Origin: Candidimonas sp. SYP-B2681
GTDB taxonomy: Bacteria > Pseudomonadota > Gammaproteobacteria > Burkholderiales > Burkholderiaceae_B
Assembly: GCF_003971065.1 (NCBI RefSeq)
Contig: NZ_RYDV01000005.1
Coordinates: forward strand, 124,001 to 188,000
Reading direction: 5' to 3'
DNA: 64,000 nt
How positions within the stretch are numbered: the stretch's first letter is position 1; every line of letters starts with the position of its first letter. Below, in pieces: positions 54,879-64,000 of this stretch. Below the pieces are notes generated by a model that was not told the DNA's origin, did no database searches, and saw only the letters and a program-made list of their open reading frames with translations. The translations under genes and the position numbers were made by a program.

Positions 54879-55373
54879 ATGCTGCTTTCCGAACAAGCGT
54901 ATCAAAAAATTGACCGGGAACTCACCAAGTTCCCTGGGGATCAACAGCAGTCAGCCATCATGGCGGCGCTGTCCATTGCTCAAGACGAAAAAGGGTGGGT
55001 ATCGACTGAAGTCATCGCCGATATCGCCGCGTATCTGCACGTGCCGCCCATTGCGGTGCAGGAAGTGGCGACTTTCTACAATATGTTCAATACCCATCCC
55101 ACTGGTCGTTTCAAGATCACGGTGTGCACCAATCTTCCCTGTGCGTTGCGTGATGGTGTCAAGGCTGCCGACTACCTGAAGCAAAAGCTAGGTATCGATT
55201 TCCATGAAACCACGCCGGATGGGCTGTTTACGCTCATGGAAGGCGAGTGCATGGGGGCATGCGGTGATTCGCCGGTCATGCTGATGAACAACAAGCACAT
55301 GTGCGTACGGATGTCGTCTGAAAAAATCGATTCAATGATTCACGAACTTAAACAGCATGGGGAGTCGGCATGA
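54879..55373 (+). CDS. nuoE: NADH-quinone oxidoreductase subunit E
   Basis: A 164-residue 24-kDa-type subunit with the thioredoxin-like fold and a [2Fe-2S] cluster. Ligands are in [10 protein letters not shown] and [11 protein letters not shown]. It belongs to the NADH-input module with NuoF and NuoG. Its stop overlaps the nuoF start (ATGA, 55370-55373). Confidence 0.97.
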   Translation: MLLSEQAYQKIDRELTKFPGDQQQSAIMAALSIAQDEKGWVSTEVIADIAAYLHVPPIAVQEVATFYNMFNTHPTGRFKITVCTNLPCALRDGVKAADYLKQKLGIDFHETTPDGLFTLMEGECMGACGDSPVMLMNNKHMCVRMSSEKIDSMIHELKQHGESA

Positions 55374-56737
55374 ACGCGCCGGGCCTATTGCAGCAGTTTT
55401 CTCAGGGCTTGACGCCCGATCCCGGCAACGATCTTGCCGCGAGCATGATCTTTCACGATCGTCACCTCAGCCCACAAATCGTCGCAGGCCTGGACGGTAC
55501 AAACTGGTCTCTGGATGACTACGTCAAACGCGGCGGCTATGAAGCCTTGCGCAAGATCCTGACCACCGGCATGACACCTGATGATGTCATCAATACTGTC
55601 AAGGCGTCGGGCTTGCGCGGTCGCGGAGGCGCCGGTTTTCCTACGGGCCTGAAGTGGAGTTTCATGCCACGCACTCTTCCTGGTCAGAAATACCTGGTGT
55701 GCAATTCCGACGAAGGCGAGCCGGGTACGTTCAAAGACCGCGATATTCTGCGCTTCAACCCGCATATCGTTATCGAAGGGATGGCCATTGCTGCCTATGC
55801 CATGGGCATCACCGTAGGCTACAACTATATCCATGGCGAGATCTTCGAGATCTACGATCGTTTTGAAGAAGCGCTCGAACAGGCTCGTGCCGCGGGCTTC
55901 CTAGGCGACAAAATCCTGGGCTCGGAATTCAACTTCGAGCTGCACGCGTTTCACGGCTACGGCGCCTACATTTGCGGCGAAGAAACTGCCTTGCTCGAAT
56001 CGCTCGAAGGCAAGAAAGGGCAGCCACGTTTCAAGCCGCCTTTCCCTGCCAGCTTTGGCCTGTACGGCAAGCCGACCACGATCAACAATACCGAAACTTT
56101 TGCCGCCGTTCCCTGGATCTTCCGGCATAGCGCCCAGGAATACCTGGAAATTGGTCTGCCCAATAACGGCGGGACTAAGTTGTTTTCGATTTCTGGCGAT
56201 GTCGAATTGCCCGGCAATTACGAAATCCCACTTGGTACACCGTTCTCCAAGTTACTGGAGCTGGCTGGTGGGATGCGCGGCGGGCGCAAGCTGAAAGCAG
56301 TGATCCCTGGCGGATCCAGTGCACCAGTATTGCCGGCCGAGATCATGATGCAAACCACAATGGACTACGATTCCATCGCCAAGGCAGGCTCGATGCTTGG
56401 TTCGGGCGCCGTCATTGTCATGGACGAAACGCGCTGCATGGTCAAGTCGCTATTGCGCTTGTCCTATTTCTATTTTGAAGAAAGCTGCGGTCAGTGCACG
56501 CCGTGCCGCGAGGGCACCGGTTGGCTCTATCGCATGGTAGAGCGCATTGAAAACGGCCAGGGCCGCCCCGAGGATCTGGACGTTCTGGATTCGGTCGCGC
56601 ATAACATCATGGGCCGTACAATTTGTGCGTTGGGCGACGCGGCCGCTATGCCGGTACGCAGCTTTATCAAGCATTTCCGCGACGAGTTCGCACACCACAT
56701 CGAGCATAAAAGCTGTGTGGTGCCCAAATATTTGTAG
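55370..56737 (+). CDS. nuoF: NADH-quinone oxidoreductase subunit F
   Basis: A 455-residue subunit that binds NADH, FMN and a [4Fe-4S] cluster. The NADH/FMN region is [17 protein letters not shown] and [14 protein letters not shown]. The cluster cysteines lie in [15 protein letters not shown] and a later cysteine in RTICALGD. Translationally coupled to nuoE. Confidence 0.97.
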   Translation: MNAPGLLQQFSQGLTPDPGNDLAASMIFHDRHLSPQIVAGLDGTNWSLDDYVKRGGYEALRKILTTGMTPDDVINTVKASGLRGRGGAGFPTGLKWSFMPRTLPGQKYLVCNSDEGEPGTFKDRDILRFNPHIVIEGMAIAAYAMGITVGYNYIHGEIFEIYDRFEEALEQARAAGFLGDKILGSEFNFELHAFHGYGAYICGEETALLESLEGKKGQPRFKPPFPASFGLYGKPTTINNTETFAAVPWIFRHSAQEYLEIGLPNNGGTKLFSISGDVELPGNYEIPLGTPFSKLLELAGGMRGGRKLKAVIPGGSSAPVLPAEIMMQTTMDYDSIAKAGSMLGSGAVIVMDETRCMVKSLLRLSYFYFEESCGQCTPCREGTGWLYRMVERIENGQGRPEDLDVLDSVAHNIMGRTICALGDAAAMPVRSFIKHFRDEFAHHIEHKSCVVPKYL

Positions 56738-56752
56738 GGTCAGGACACGCTA

Positions 56753-59080
56753 ATGGTTGAACTCACCATCGACGGCATTAAAGTAGAAGCTCCCGAAGGC
56801 AGCATGGTCATACAGGCTGCACATAAACTCGGGGTATACGTGCCGCATTTCTGCTATCACAAGAAACTTTCCATCGCGGCTAACTGCCGCATGTGCCTCG
56901 TCGACGTCGAAAAAGCGCCGAAGGCATTGCCTGCCTGTGCTACGCCGGTTACCAATGGCATGGTCGTGCATACTCGTTCTGACAAGGCGGTTGCTGCACA
57001 GAAAAGTGTCATGGAATTCCTGCTCATCAATCATCCCCTGGATTGCCCTGTGTGCGATCAGGGTGGTGAATGCCAGTTGCAGGATTTGGCCGTGGGCTAC
57101 GGTGCGTCGGCTTCGCGCTATAAAGAAGAAAAGCGCGTGGTTGTCGGCAAGAATATGGGGCCGCTGATCTCGACCGACGGCATGCAGCGTTGCATTCATT
57201 GCACCCGCTGCGTGCGTTTCGGTCAGGAAATCGGTGGCATTATGGAAGTCGGCATGGTCAACCGTGGCGAGTTCTCCGAGATCACGACCTTTGTAGGGCA
57301 GGCGGTCGAATCCGAACTGTCGGGCAACATGATAGACGTCTGCCCGGTCGGCGCTTTGTTGTCCAAACCATTCAAGTTCACTGCCCGTACGTGGGAACTG
57401 GCGCGCCGCCGTTCGATAAGCCCTCACGATAGCCTGGGTGCCAACCTGGTTGTGCAAGCCAAGCTAGACCGTGTGCTGCGGGTGGTGCCATTCGAGAACG
57501 AAGACGTCAACGAATGCTGGATCAGCGATCGGGATCGTTTCTCGTACGAAGGCTTGTATACGGCAGACCGCCTTGCTCACCCCATGCTTAAGGGCGAAGA
57601 CGGGCAGTGGCGCGAAGCGTCCTGGAGCGATGCGTTGGAGGCCGTTGTCCAAGGTTTCAATACGGTGCGCGATCAGTTCGGCGCGGAGCAGATCGGCGGC
57701 GTTGGCAGTCCTACTGCGACCACTGAAGAGCTGGCGCTGCTTGCACGCCTGGTGCGCGCCCTGGGGTCCGAAAACATCGATTTCCGTTTACGCAATAACG
57801 ATCCGACATTTGATAAGGCTGTGGAAGGCATCCCATGGCTCGGAATGCCCATCGCCGATTTGGGTAAGCTCGACCGCGTATTGGTTGTGGGATCATTCCT
57901 ACGCAAAGACCATCCGTTGATGGCTCAGCGCTTGCGTCAGGCTGCCAAGCATGGCGCCCAGATTTCATTCATCGACTCTGCAGCCGAAGATCCCTTATTC
58001 TCGGTAACTGCCCGCATGACGGTGGCGCCTAGCGTGTTGCCCAATGCTTTGGCCGAAGTCCTGGTGGCGCTGGCCAAGACAAAAGAACTGTCTGTGCCGG
58101 ACGCGTTCTCCGGCCTCGAGCCCTCGATCGAAGCGCAGCAAATAGCTACGAGCCTTGCTTCGGGTCAACGCGTGGCCGTCCTGATTGGGAATATGGTCGT
58201 CAGCTCTAACCAAGCCAGCTTGATTTCAGCCAATGCAGCGGCGTTGGCCAAGGCAGCCAATGCCAAATTCGGCTTCCTGACTCCTGGTGGTAACACGGTG
58301 GGTGGCTACCTGGCTGGTGCAATACCCGGTCAAGGTGGTCTTACTGCCGAACAGATGCTCAGTCAGCCGCTAAAAGCTTATCTTGTGCTTCATGCCGAGC
58401 CCACCCTCGACAGCGACAATGGCGCGCGCGCGCTTGAAGTGCTGAAGGCAGCTGGTTTTACCGTAGCGCTTACATCGTTTAAATCGGCCGCCCAGGAATG
58501 GGCCGATGTCATGTTGCCGGTTTCACCCTTCACCGAAACGTCGGGGACCTTTGTCAACGCCGAAGGGCGCGCGCAAAGTTTCAAGGGCGCAGCATCGCCG
58601 TTTGCCGACACACGTCCTGCCTGGAAGGTCTTGCGCGTTCTGGGCAACCTGTTCCAACTGCAGGGTTTCGACGATGAAACCTCTGAGTCCGTGCGCGAAA
58701 CGGTGATGGTTGGTGGTACGGATGGACGTTTGTCCAACCACATCGTCTCCGGTATTGGTCTGGCCAAGCCGCAGGAGGGTTACGAACGCATCACCGACGT
58801 TCCGATTTATCGTAGCGATGCGCTGCTGCGTCGTTCGCAACCTCTACAAGAAACGGCTGCATCGCAGGCGCCGCGGGCTCATGTGGCGGCTAGCACTCTG
58901 GCCGGCCTGGGCGCGGTATCAGGCGATACCTTGCGCATCAGCTCGGCTCAAGGGCATATCAGCTTGCCCGCCTTGCAAGACGATGGCGTTGCGCCGGGTT
59001 GCGTACGGATCGCAACAGCGTTCAATGAAACGTTGCCGCTGGGTAGCAGCTTCGGCCAACTTACGGTGGAGCGTGCCTAA
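56753..59080 (+). CDS. nuoG: NADH-quinone oxidoreductase subunit G
   Basis: A 775-residue subunit with the N-terminal chain of iron-sulfur clusters: [2Fe-2S] ligands in [15 protein letters not shown] and LPACATPV, a His/Cys-ligated cluster in [14 protein letters not shown], and further cysteines in [14 protein letters not shown] and DVCPVGAL. The rest is a molybdopterin-oxidoreductase-like domain without cofactor function. Shorter than the ~908 residues of E. coli but normal for Betaproteobacteria. Its TAA overlaps the nuoH start (TAATG). Confidence 0.96.
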   Translation: MVELTIDGIKVEAPEGSMVIQAAHKLGVYVPHFCYHKKLSIAANCRMCLVDVEKAPKALPACATPVTNGMVVHTRSDKAVAAQKSVMEFLLINHPLDCPVCDQGGECQLQDLAVGYGASASRYKEEKRVVVGKNMGPLISTDGMQRCIHCTRCVRFGQEIGGIMEVGMVNRGEFSEITTFVGQAVESELSGNMIDVCPVGALLSKPFKFTARTWELARRRSISPHDSLGANLVVQAKLDRVLRVVPFENEDVNECWISDRDRFSYEGLYTADRLAHPMLKGEDGQWREASWSDALEAVVQGFNTVRDQFGAEQIGGVGSPTATTEELALLARLVRALGSENIDFRLRNNDPTFDKAVEGIPWLGMPIADLGKLDRVLVVGSFLRKDHPLMAQRLRQAAKHGAQISFIDSAAEDPLFSVTARMTVAPSVLPNALAEVLVALAKTKELSVPDAFSGLEPSIEAQQIATSLASGQRVAVLIGNMVVSSNQASLISANAAALAKAANAKFGFLTPGGNTVGGYLAGAIPGQGGLTAEQMLSQPLKAYLVLHAEPTLDSDNGARALEVLKAAGFTVALTSFKSAAQEWADVMLPVSPFTETSGTFVNAEGRAQSFKGAASPFADTRPAWKVLRVLGNLFQLQGFDDETSESVRETVMVGGTDGRLSNHIVSGIGLAKPQEGYERITDVPIYRSDALLRRSQPLQETAASQAPRAHVAASTLAGLGAVSGDTLRISSAQGHISLPALQDDGVAPGCVRIATAFNETLPLGSSFGQLTVERA

Positions 59081-60153
59081 TGGAGTGGCTAACTTTTATT
59101 AATACATACGGTACGGATTTGATTGGGCCTACTGCCTGGCTGGTGGTGTGGTCGCTTATCAAGATTGTGGTCATCGCTGTACCGATTATCTTGTCTGTGG
59201 CGTACCTGACATATTGGGAACGCAAAATGATCGGCGCCATGCACGTGCGCAAGGGTCCTAACCGGGTCGGTTACCGTGGGCTATTGCAGCCATTTGCAGA
59301 CGTGTTCAAGCTTCTTACCAAAGAAGTTATCCTGCCGTCCAAGTCGAACAAGGTGCTTTATATATTGGCGCCTGTGGTCACCCTGATGCCCGCACTGGCA
59401 GCGTGGGCGGTCATACCGTTTGGCCCCGAAGTCGTGCTGGCCAATGTCAACGCTGGTTTGCTGTATGTAATGGCAATTACCTCGATAGGCGTGTACGGCG
59501 TCATCGTGGCCGGGTGGGCGTCAAACTCCAAGTACGCTTTTCTCGGTGCGCTGCGGGCGGCAGCGCAAATGGTTTCCTACGAACTGGCTATCGGTTTTGT
59601 CTTCATCACCGTTTTGCTGGTATCGGGAACGCTTAATCTAAGCGGCATTGTGAACGGACAGGGAGCAGGCTGGTTTGCCGACAAGGGCATTAACTTCATG
59701 TCGTGGAACTGGCTGCCGCTCTTGCCTCTGTTTGTCATTTACGTGATCTCGGCGGTAGCGGAAACCAACCGCCACCCATTCGACGTGGTCGAAGGTGAGT
59801 CGGAAATCGTTGCCGGCCATATGGTCGAGTATTCCGGTATGGGTTTTGCGCTGTTTTTCCTTGGCGAATACGCCAATATGATCCTGCTTTCAGCGATAGC
59901 GTCGATTATGTTCCTGGGTGGCTGGATGCCGCCATTGGAAATCGCGCCGCTAACCTGGATACCGGGCTGGCTATGGCTGGGGCTGAAAACGTTTGTTGTG
60001 GTTTCGATGTTTGTGTGGTTCCGTGCGACATTCCCTCGTTATCGTTACGACCAAATTATGCGTCTGGGCTGGAAAGTATTCATTCCGTTCACCGGCATCT
60101 GGCTGCTGGTTGTAGCGATCTGGATGCAGACGCCCTGGAATATATGGCAATAG
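59080..60153 (+). CDS. nuoH: NADH-quinone oxidoreductase subunit H
   Basis: A 357-residue membrane subunit with about eight helices. It contacts quinone and couples the peripheral arm to proton pumping. Family segments are [21 protein letters not shown] and [23 protein letters not shown]. It starts within the nuoG stop codon. Confidence 0.97.
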   Translation: MEWLTFINTYGTDLIGPTAWLVVWSLIKIVVIAVPIILSVAYLTYWERKMIGAMHVRKGPNRVGYRGLLQPFADVFKLLTKEVILPSKSNKVLYILAPVVTLMPALAAWAVIPFGPEVVLANVNAGLLYVMAITSIGVYGVIVAGWASNSKYAFLGALRAAAQMVSYELAIGFVFITVLLVSGTLNLSGIVNGQGAGWFADKGINFMSWNWLPLLPLFVIYVISAVAETNRHPFDVVEGESEIVAGHMVEYSGMGFALFFLGEYANMILLSAIASIMFLGGWMPPLEIAPLTWIPGWLWLGLKTFVVVSMFVWFRATFPRYRYDQIMRLGWKVFIPFTGIWLLVVAIWMQTPWNIWQ

Positions 60154-60170
60154 GACACAGGGGCTAGAAA

Positions 60171-60659
60171 ATGGAAGCTATTAAAGATTTCTTCGGCAGC
60201 TTGATGCTGTCCGAGATGTTGAAGGGTATGCGCCTGACCGGCAAATACTTCTTTAAGCGCAAGGTCACTTTGCGCTATCCCCAGGAAAAGACGCCGGCTT
60301 CGCCGCGCTTTCGTGGTCTTCATGCCTTGCGGCGCTACCCCAACGGGGAAGAGCGGTGCATCGCCTGCAAACTATGCGAAGCGGTGTGTCCGGCCCTTGC
60401 AATCTCGATCGAATCGGAAGAGCGCGACGACGGTACCCGACGCACTACTCGCTATGACATTGATCTGACCAAATGCATATTTTGCGGTTTCTGCGAGGAA
60501 AGCTGTCCGGTGGATTCGATCGTCGAAACGCACGTCTCGGAATACCATGGCGAAAAACGCGGCGACCTGTACTACACCAAAGACATGTTGCTGGCGATTG
60601 GCGATCGATACGAACCTGAAATTGCACGTCGTCGTTCCGAAGACGCCCCTTATCGTTGA
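60171..60659 (+). CDS. nuoI: NADH-quinone oxidoreductase subunit I
   Basis: A 162-residue 23-kDa-type ferredoxin subunit with two [4Fe-4S] clusters. The ligand sets are [13 protein letters not shown] and [14 protein letters not shown]. It passes electrons from NuoG to NuoB. Seventeen bases behind nuoH. Confidence 0.97.
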   Translation: MEAIKDFFGSLMLSEMLKGMRLTGKYFFKRKVTLRYPQEKTPASPRFRGLHALRRYPNGEERCIACKLCEAVCPALAISIESEERDDGTRRTTRYDIDLTKCIFCGFCEESCPVDSIVETHVSEYHGEKRGDLYYTKDMLLAIGDRYEPEIARRRSEDAPYR

Positions 60660-60677
60660 TGCCCGGACCCGACACTT

Positions 60678-61313
60678 ATGATTTTTACCACTGTACTGTT
60701 TTATCTGTTGGCCTTCGTGCTGGTGGTGGCTGCGTTTCGCGTCATCACAGCGACTAGTCCAGTTACCGGTGTCCTTCACCTTATTCTGACATTCTTCACT
60801 GCCTCCATGATATGGATGCTGCTCGGCGCCGAATTCCTGGCTCTGTTGCTGGTGGTGGTTTATGTCGGCGCCGTCATGGTGCTATTCCTGTTCGTCGTCA
60901 TGATGCTTGATGTGCGGATGGAAAGCCTGCGATCCGGCATGAAGACCTATCTGCCTTTGGGCATGCTCATCGGACTGATCATGGTGCTGGAAATGGCTTT
61001 CGTCTTGGCCAAGACATGGTTCGAGGCTGGTCCTCAGGCTCCGGTGGCCGATGACTACAACAACACGCATGCCTTGGGTGTGGCCATGTACACGGACTAC
61101 GTCTTTGCGGTGCAGGTGGGCGGGGTCATCCTGCTCGTCGGCATGATCTCCGCCATTGCACTTACCTTACGCCGCCGTACTGACGTCAAGCGCAATCGCC
61201 CGTCGGACCAAGTGAAGGTCAAGTCAAAAGATCGTTTGCGCATGGTCAACATTCCTTCGCAAACCGAAGCGCCTGCAGCGGCGAACGCCAGCCAGGTTCA
61301 AGGGGATAACTAA
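60678..61313 (+). CDS. nuoJ: NADH-quinone oxidoreductase subunit J
   Basis: A 211-residue membrane subunit with five helices in the first ~165 residues and a charged C-terminal tail of about 45 residues ([16 protein letters not shown] and on). The family segment [17 protein letters not shown] is present. Its stop overlaps the nuoK start (TAATG at 61311-61315). Confidence 0.95.
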   Translation: MIFTTVLFYLLAFVLVVAAFRVITATSPVTGVLHLILTFFTASMIWMLLGAEFLALLLVVVYVGAVMVLFLFVVMMLDVRMESLRSGMKTYLPLGMLIGLIMVLEMAFVLAKTWFEAGPQAPVADDYNNTHALGVAMYTDYVFAVQVGGVILLVGMISAIALTLRRRTDVKRNRPSDQVKVKSKDRLRMVNIPSQTEAPAAANASQVQGDN

Positions 61314-61621
61314 TGACACTAACTCTTGCCCATTACCTGATACTTGGCGCTATTTTGTTTGCCATCGGGATTTTCGGGTTTTTCCTGAACCGGCGAAATC
61401 TCATCATTCTGTTGATGTCTATCGAACTCATGCTGCTTGCGGTGAATATGAACTTTATCGCGTTTTCGACATGGTTCGGTGACACCGCTGGTCAGGTGTT
61501 CGTCTTTTTTATTCTTACGGTGGCTGCCGCCGAAGCCGCGATCGGCCTGGCGATTCTTGTGTTGCTGTTCCGCAACCTGAATACGATCAACGTTGAAGAA
61601 CTTGACCAGCTGAAGGGTTGA
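61313..61621 (+). CDS. nuoK: NADH-quinone oxidoreductase subunit K
   Basis: A 102-residue subunit with three helices, homologous to MrpC of antiporters. The conserved glutamates of the proton path are in [14 protein letters not shown] and [11 protein letters not shown]. Coupled to nuoJ by start-stop overlap. Confidence 0.97.
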   Translation: MTLTLAHYLILGAILFAIGIFGFFLNRRNLIILLMSIELMLLAVNMNFIAFSTWFGDTAGQVFVFFILTVAAAEAAIGLAILVLLFRNLNTINVEELDQLKG

Positions 61622-61637
61622 TGGGATTGCAAACACT

Positions 61638-63644
61638 ATGAATTCACCAAATCTCTACCTATTAATTGCATTAGCCCCGTTGGCGGGCGCCATTATCGCC
61701 GGTTTATTTGGCACCGGATTTCTCGGTAACTTTGTTAGCCGACGCGGTTCCCATGTCATTACGATTCTAAGCGTACTGATCTCCTTCATTGGGTCTGTCA
61801 TTGTGCTTTTTCAGGTGATGGATGGTCACACCTACGATGGCACCTTGTACACGTGGAGCGTTATCGGAACGACCAAGCTCGAGCTCGGTTTCCTGATTGA
61901 TTCCCTGTCCGCGTTGATGATGGTTGTTGTCACGTCCGTGTCGCTCATGGTGCATATTTACACTATCGGGTACATGGCCGACGATCCGGGCTATCAGCGT
62001 TTCTTTTCCTATATCTCGCTGTTTACCTTCTCGATGCTGATGTTGGTCATGTCCAACAACATGGTTCAGCTGTTCTTCGGCTGGGAAGCAGTAGGCCTGG
62101 TGTCGTACCTGTTGATCGGTTTTTGGTATACGCGTCCGACGGCGATTTTTGCCAATATGAAGGCTTTTCTGATCAACCGCGTGGGTGACTTCGGATTTCT
62201 GCTTGGCATAGGTTTGCTGTTCGCCTACACCGGCAGCATGCATTACGGCGAAATATTCGCGCAGTCCGAGAAGCTATCAGGACTTGCCTTTCCAGGTACT
62301 GACTGGCAACTGCTGACGGTGGCGTGTATTTCGTTGTTCGTAGGCGCGATGGGTAAATCGGCACAGGTGCCGTTGCATACCTGGCTGCCCGATTCTATGG
62401 AAGGCCCAACACCAATTTCAGCTCTGATTCATGCGGCAACAATGGTCACTGCTGGCATCTTTATGGTGGCGCGCTTCTCGCCCGTGTTCGAACTTTCCTC
62501 GACAGCGTTGTCGGTAATGATCGTCATTGGTGCAATCGGTGCGTTGTTCCTGGGTATTCTCGGTATCGTGCAAACTGACATCAAGCGGGTTATTGCTTAT
62601 TCGACCTTGTCTCAGTTGGGCTACATGACGGTTGCGCTGGGCGCGTCGGCATACTCAGCTGCCATCTTTCACTTGATGACCCACGCTTTCTTCAAAGCCC
62701 TGTTGTTCTTGGGCGCAGGCTCGGTCATCATTGGTATGCATCACGATCAAGATATCCGGAATATGGGCGGTTTGCGCAAGTACATGCCTCTTACCTGGAT
62801 CACCTTCCTGATCGGCACGCTGGCATTGGTGGGTACTCCGTTCTTCTCCGGCTTTTATTCCAAGGAACACATTATTGAAGCGGCCGGTGCCGCGACGGTA
62901 TGGGGCGCCAATTTCGCTTATTACGCAACCCTGACCGGTGTATTTGTCACCTCGCTGTACTCATTCCGCGTGTACTTCCTGGTATTTCACGGTAAAGAGC
63001 GATTCAATACATCCGCCAACGGTGTCCAGGCCCACGGCCATGATGACCACGGCCATCACGGCGGTACACCGCATGAGTCGCCTTGGGTCGTCACGCTGCC
63101 GCTGGTCCTTCTAGCCATTCCTTCGGTGATTGCCGGCGCCTGGGTTATTGATCCGATATTGTTCGGCAATTTCTTCGACGGCGTGATTGCCGTGCTGCCG
63201 GAGCATCCGGCAATGGCCGAACTTGCCAGTCATTGGCATGGCTGGGTCGCCTACGCCTTGCATGGTTTCGTTACCCTGCCGTTCTGGCTGATGATTGCTG
63301 GCCTGGTGGTCGCTTGGTATTGCTACGTGATCAATCCTAAAGTGCCTGCGGCAATCCACGCTCGTCTCAAGTTCGTGAACAACGTACTCGACAACAAGTA
63401 TTACGCAGACTGGTTCAACGAGCAGGTTATTGCCCGTTGCGTTCGGGGTCTTGGCCGTGGCTTGTGGCTGGGTGGTGATCGTGGACTGATCGATGGCTTC
63501 ATGATCCACGGTAGCGCCCGCGTCGTGGGTTGGCTGGCGGCGGTCAGTCGCCATCTGCAATCTGGCTATATCTATCACTACGCCTTTTCGATGATCATCG
63601 GGATCATGGCTTTATTAACCTTTTTTGTACTGACGGTTCACTGA
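61638..63644 (+). CDS. nuoL: NADH-quinone oxidoreductase subunit L
   Basis: A 668-residue antiporter-like proton-pumping subunit with about 14-16 helices and the long lateral helix at the C-terminal end. Segments FFGWEAVGLVSYLLIGFWY and QVPLHTWLPDSMEGPTPISALIHAATMV are characteristic. A histidine-rich stretch (HGHDDHGHHGG, near residue 463) lies in a loop. Its stop overlaps the nuoM start (TGATG). Confidence 0.97.
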   Translation: MNSPNLYLLIALAPLAGAIIAGLFGTGFLGNFVSRRGSHVITILSVLISFIGSVIVLFQVMDGHTYDGTLYTWSVIGTTKLELGFLIDSLSALMMVVVTSVSLMVHIYTIGYMADDPGYQRFFSYISLFTFSMLMLVMSNNMVQLFFGWEAVGLVSYLLIGFWYTRPTAIFANMKAFLINRVGDFGFLLGIGLLFAYTGSMHYGEIFAQSEKLSGLAFPGTDWQLLTVACISLFVGAMGKSAQVPLHTWLPDSMEGPTPISALIHAATMVTAGIFMVARFSPVFELSSTALSVMIVIGAIGALFLGILGIVQTDIKRVIAYSTLSQLGYMTVALGASAYSAAIFHLMTHAFFKALLFLGAGSVIIGMHHDQDIRNMGGLRKYMPLTWITFLIGTLALVGTPFFSGFYSKEHIIEAAGAATVWGANFAYYATLTGVFVTSLYSFRVYFLVFHGKERFNTSANGVQAHGHDDHGHHGGTPHESPWVVTLPLVLLAIPSVIAGAWVIDPILFGNFFDGVIAVLPEHPAMAELASHWHGWVAYALHGFVTLPFWLMIAGLVVAWYCYVINPKVPAAIHARLKFVNNVLDNKYYADWFNEQVIARCVRGLGRGLWLGGDRGLIDGFMIHGSARVVGWLAAVSRHLQSGYIYHYAFSMIIGIMALLTFFVLTVH

Positions 63645-64000
63645 TGGCTAGCGATATGGCGTCTTCAACTCTTCCCTGGTTAACGCTTGCGATCTTCGTC
63701 CCGATCGTCGCCGGCTTGATCGTGCTGATATTGGGTCGTGATGACCGGCCCGGGTTCACCCGAGTGCTTGCCCTGATCGGTTCCATAGTGGGCTTCCTCG
63801 TCACATTGCCGCTTTACATTGGCTTCAATCCGAATACGGCAGACATGCAGTTTGTCGAGAAAAGATCGTGGATAGAAACCTTTGCGGTGAACTACCACGT
63901 AGGCATCGACGGCATCTCAATCTGGTTCGTGCTGTTGACCGCCTTCATTACGGTGATCGTGGTGCTTGCCGGCTGGCAGGTCATTACCAGTCGCGTTGCG
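63644..64000 (+). CDS. nuoM: NADH-quinone oxidoreductase subunit M, N-terminal part
   Basis: The first 119 codons of a NuoM-type antiporter subunit, cut by the right edge. The frame starts at ATG 63644 within the nuoL stop; the in-frame ATG at 63656 is a possible alternative. The segment VNYHVGIDGISIWFVLLTAFIT is typical of NuoM. nuoN is expected beyond the window. Confidence 0.95.
   Translation, partial: MASDMASSTLPWLTLAIFVPIVAGLIVLILGRDDRPGFTRVLALIGSIVGFLVTLPLYIGFNPNTADMQFVEKRSWIETFAVNYHVGIDGISIWFVLLTAFITVIVVLAGWQVITSRVA

Overview
The window looks like the chromosome of a betaproteobacterium of the order Burkholderiales, most like Alcaligenaceae (Bordetella/Pusillimonas relatives). The evidence is the ilvB-ilvH-ilvC-psd-pssA block, rpsO-pnp, the qor-tpiA-secG-tRNA-Leu block and a 13/14-gene nuo operon, with protein sequences and TGCTANAAT-type promoters typical of that group. 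The genus is inferred from content only.

Layout. 1-639: start of a FUSC-type membrane protein (runs off the left edge). 0.9-7.3 kb: an acyl-CoA ligase followed by a complete branched-chain-type ABC importer (binding protein, two permeases, two ATPases). 7.7-12.9 kb: isoleucine/valine synthesis (ilvB, ilvH, ilvC), then phosphatidylethanolamine synthesis (psd, pssA). 13.0-16.4 kb: a lipoprotein, rpsO and pnp. 16.4-16.7 kb: tRNA-Leu(TAA) and tRNA-Ser(TGA) on the minus strand. 16.9-19.5 kb: quinone oxidoreductase, tpiA, secG and tRNA-Leu(GAG). 52.0-64.0 kb: nuoA to nuoM (nuoM cut by the right edge).

Between tRNA-Leu(GAG) and nuoA lie about 32 kb of accessory genes. They comprise (a) a formylglycine-generating enzyme, a Cys-type sulfatase and a periplasmic HAD phosphatase; (b) pqqABCDE, including a 24-residue pqqA with an intrinsic terminator behind it, plus a prolyl aminopeptidase-like hydrolase; (c) cytochrome b561 and a PQQ-associated beta-propeller protein; (d) a sigma-54 activator; (e) a lanthanide-type methanol dehydrogenase set, xoxF-xoxG-xoxJ, with an unknown periplasmic protein and an ATP-grasp enzyme; (f) a poorly understood periplasmic 'quinoprotein relay' set: two SoxH-like metallo-beta-lactamase-fold proteins, a SoxYZ-like carrier and two small secreted proteins; (g) glutathione-dependent formaldehyde oxidation: gfa, frmA/adhC, fghA; (h) the Ku/LigD end-joining pair; (i) a decayed imelysin-imelysin-DUF1513 cluster; and (j) a general porin.

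Together (b)-(g) form a nearly self-contained methanol (or other short alcohol) to formaldehyde to formate pathway. PQQ is made in place, XoxF oxidises the alcohol in the periplasm, XoxG carries electrons away, and formaldehyde is captured by glutathione and released as formate. Three sigma-54-type (-24/-12) promoter matches sit in front of xoxF, the relay genes and gfa-frmA-fghA, and a sigma-54 activator is encoded nearby. This suggests that one regulator switches on the whole module. No transposase, integrase, CRISPR array or rRNA gene was seen.
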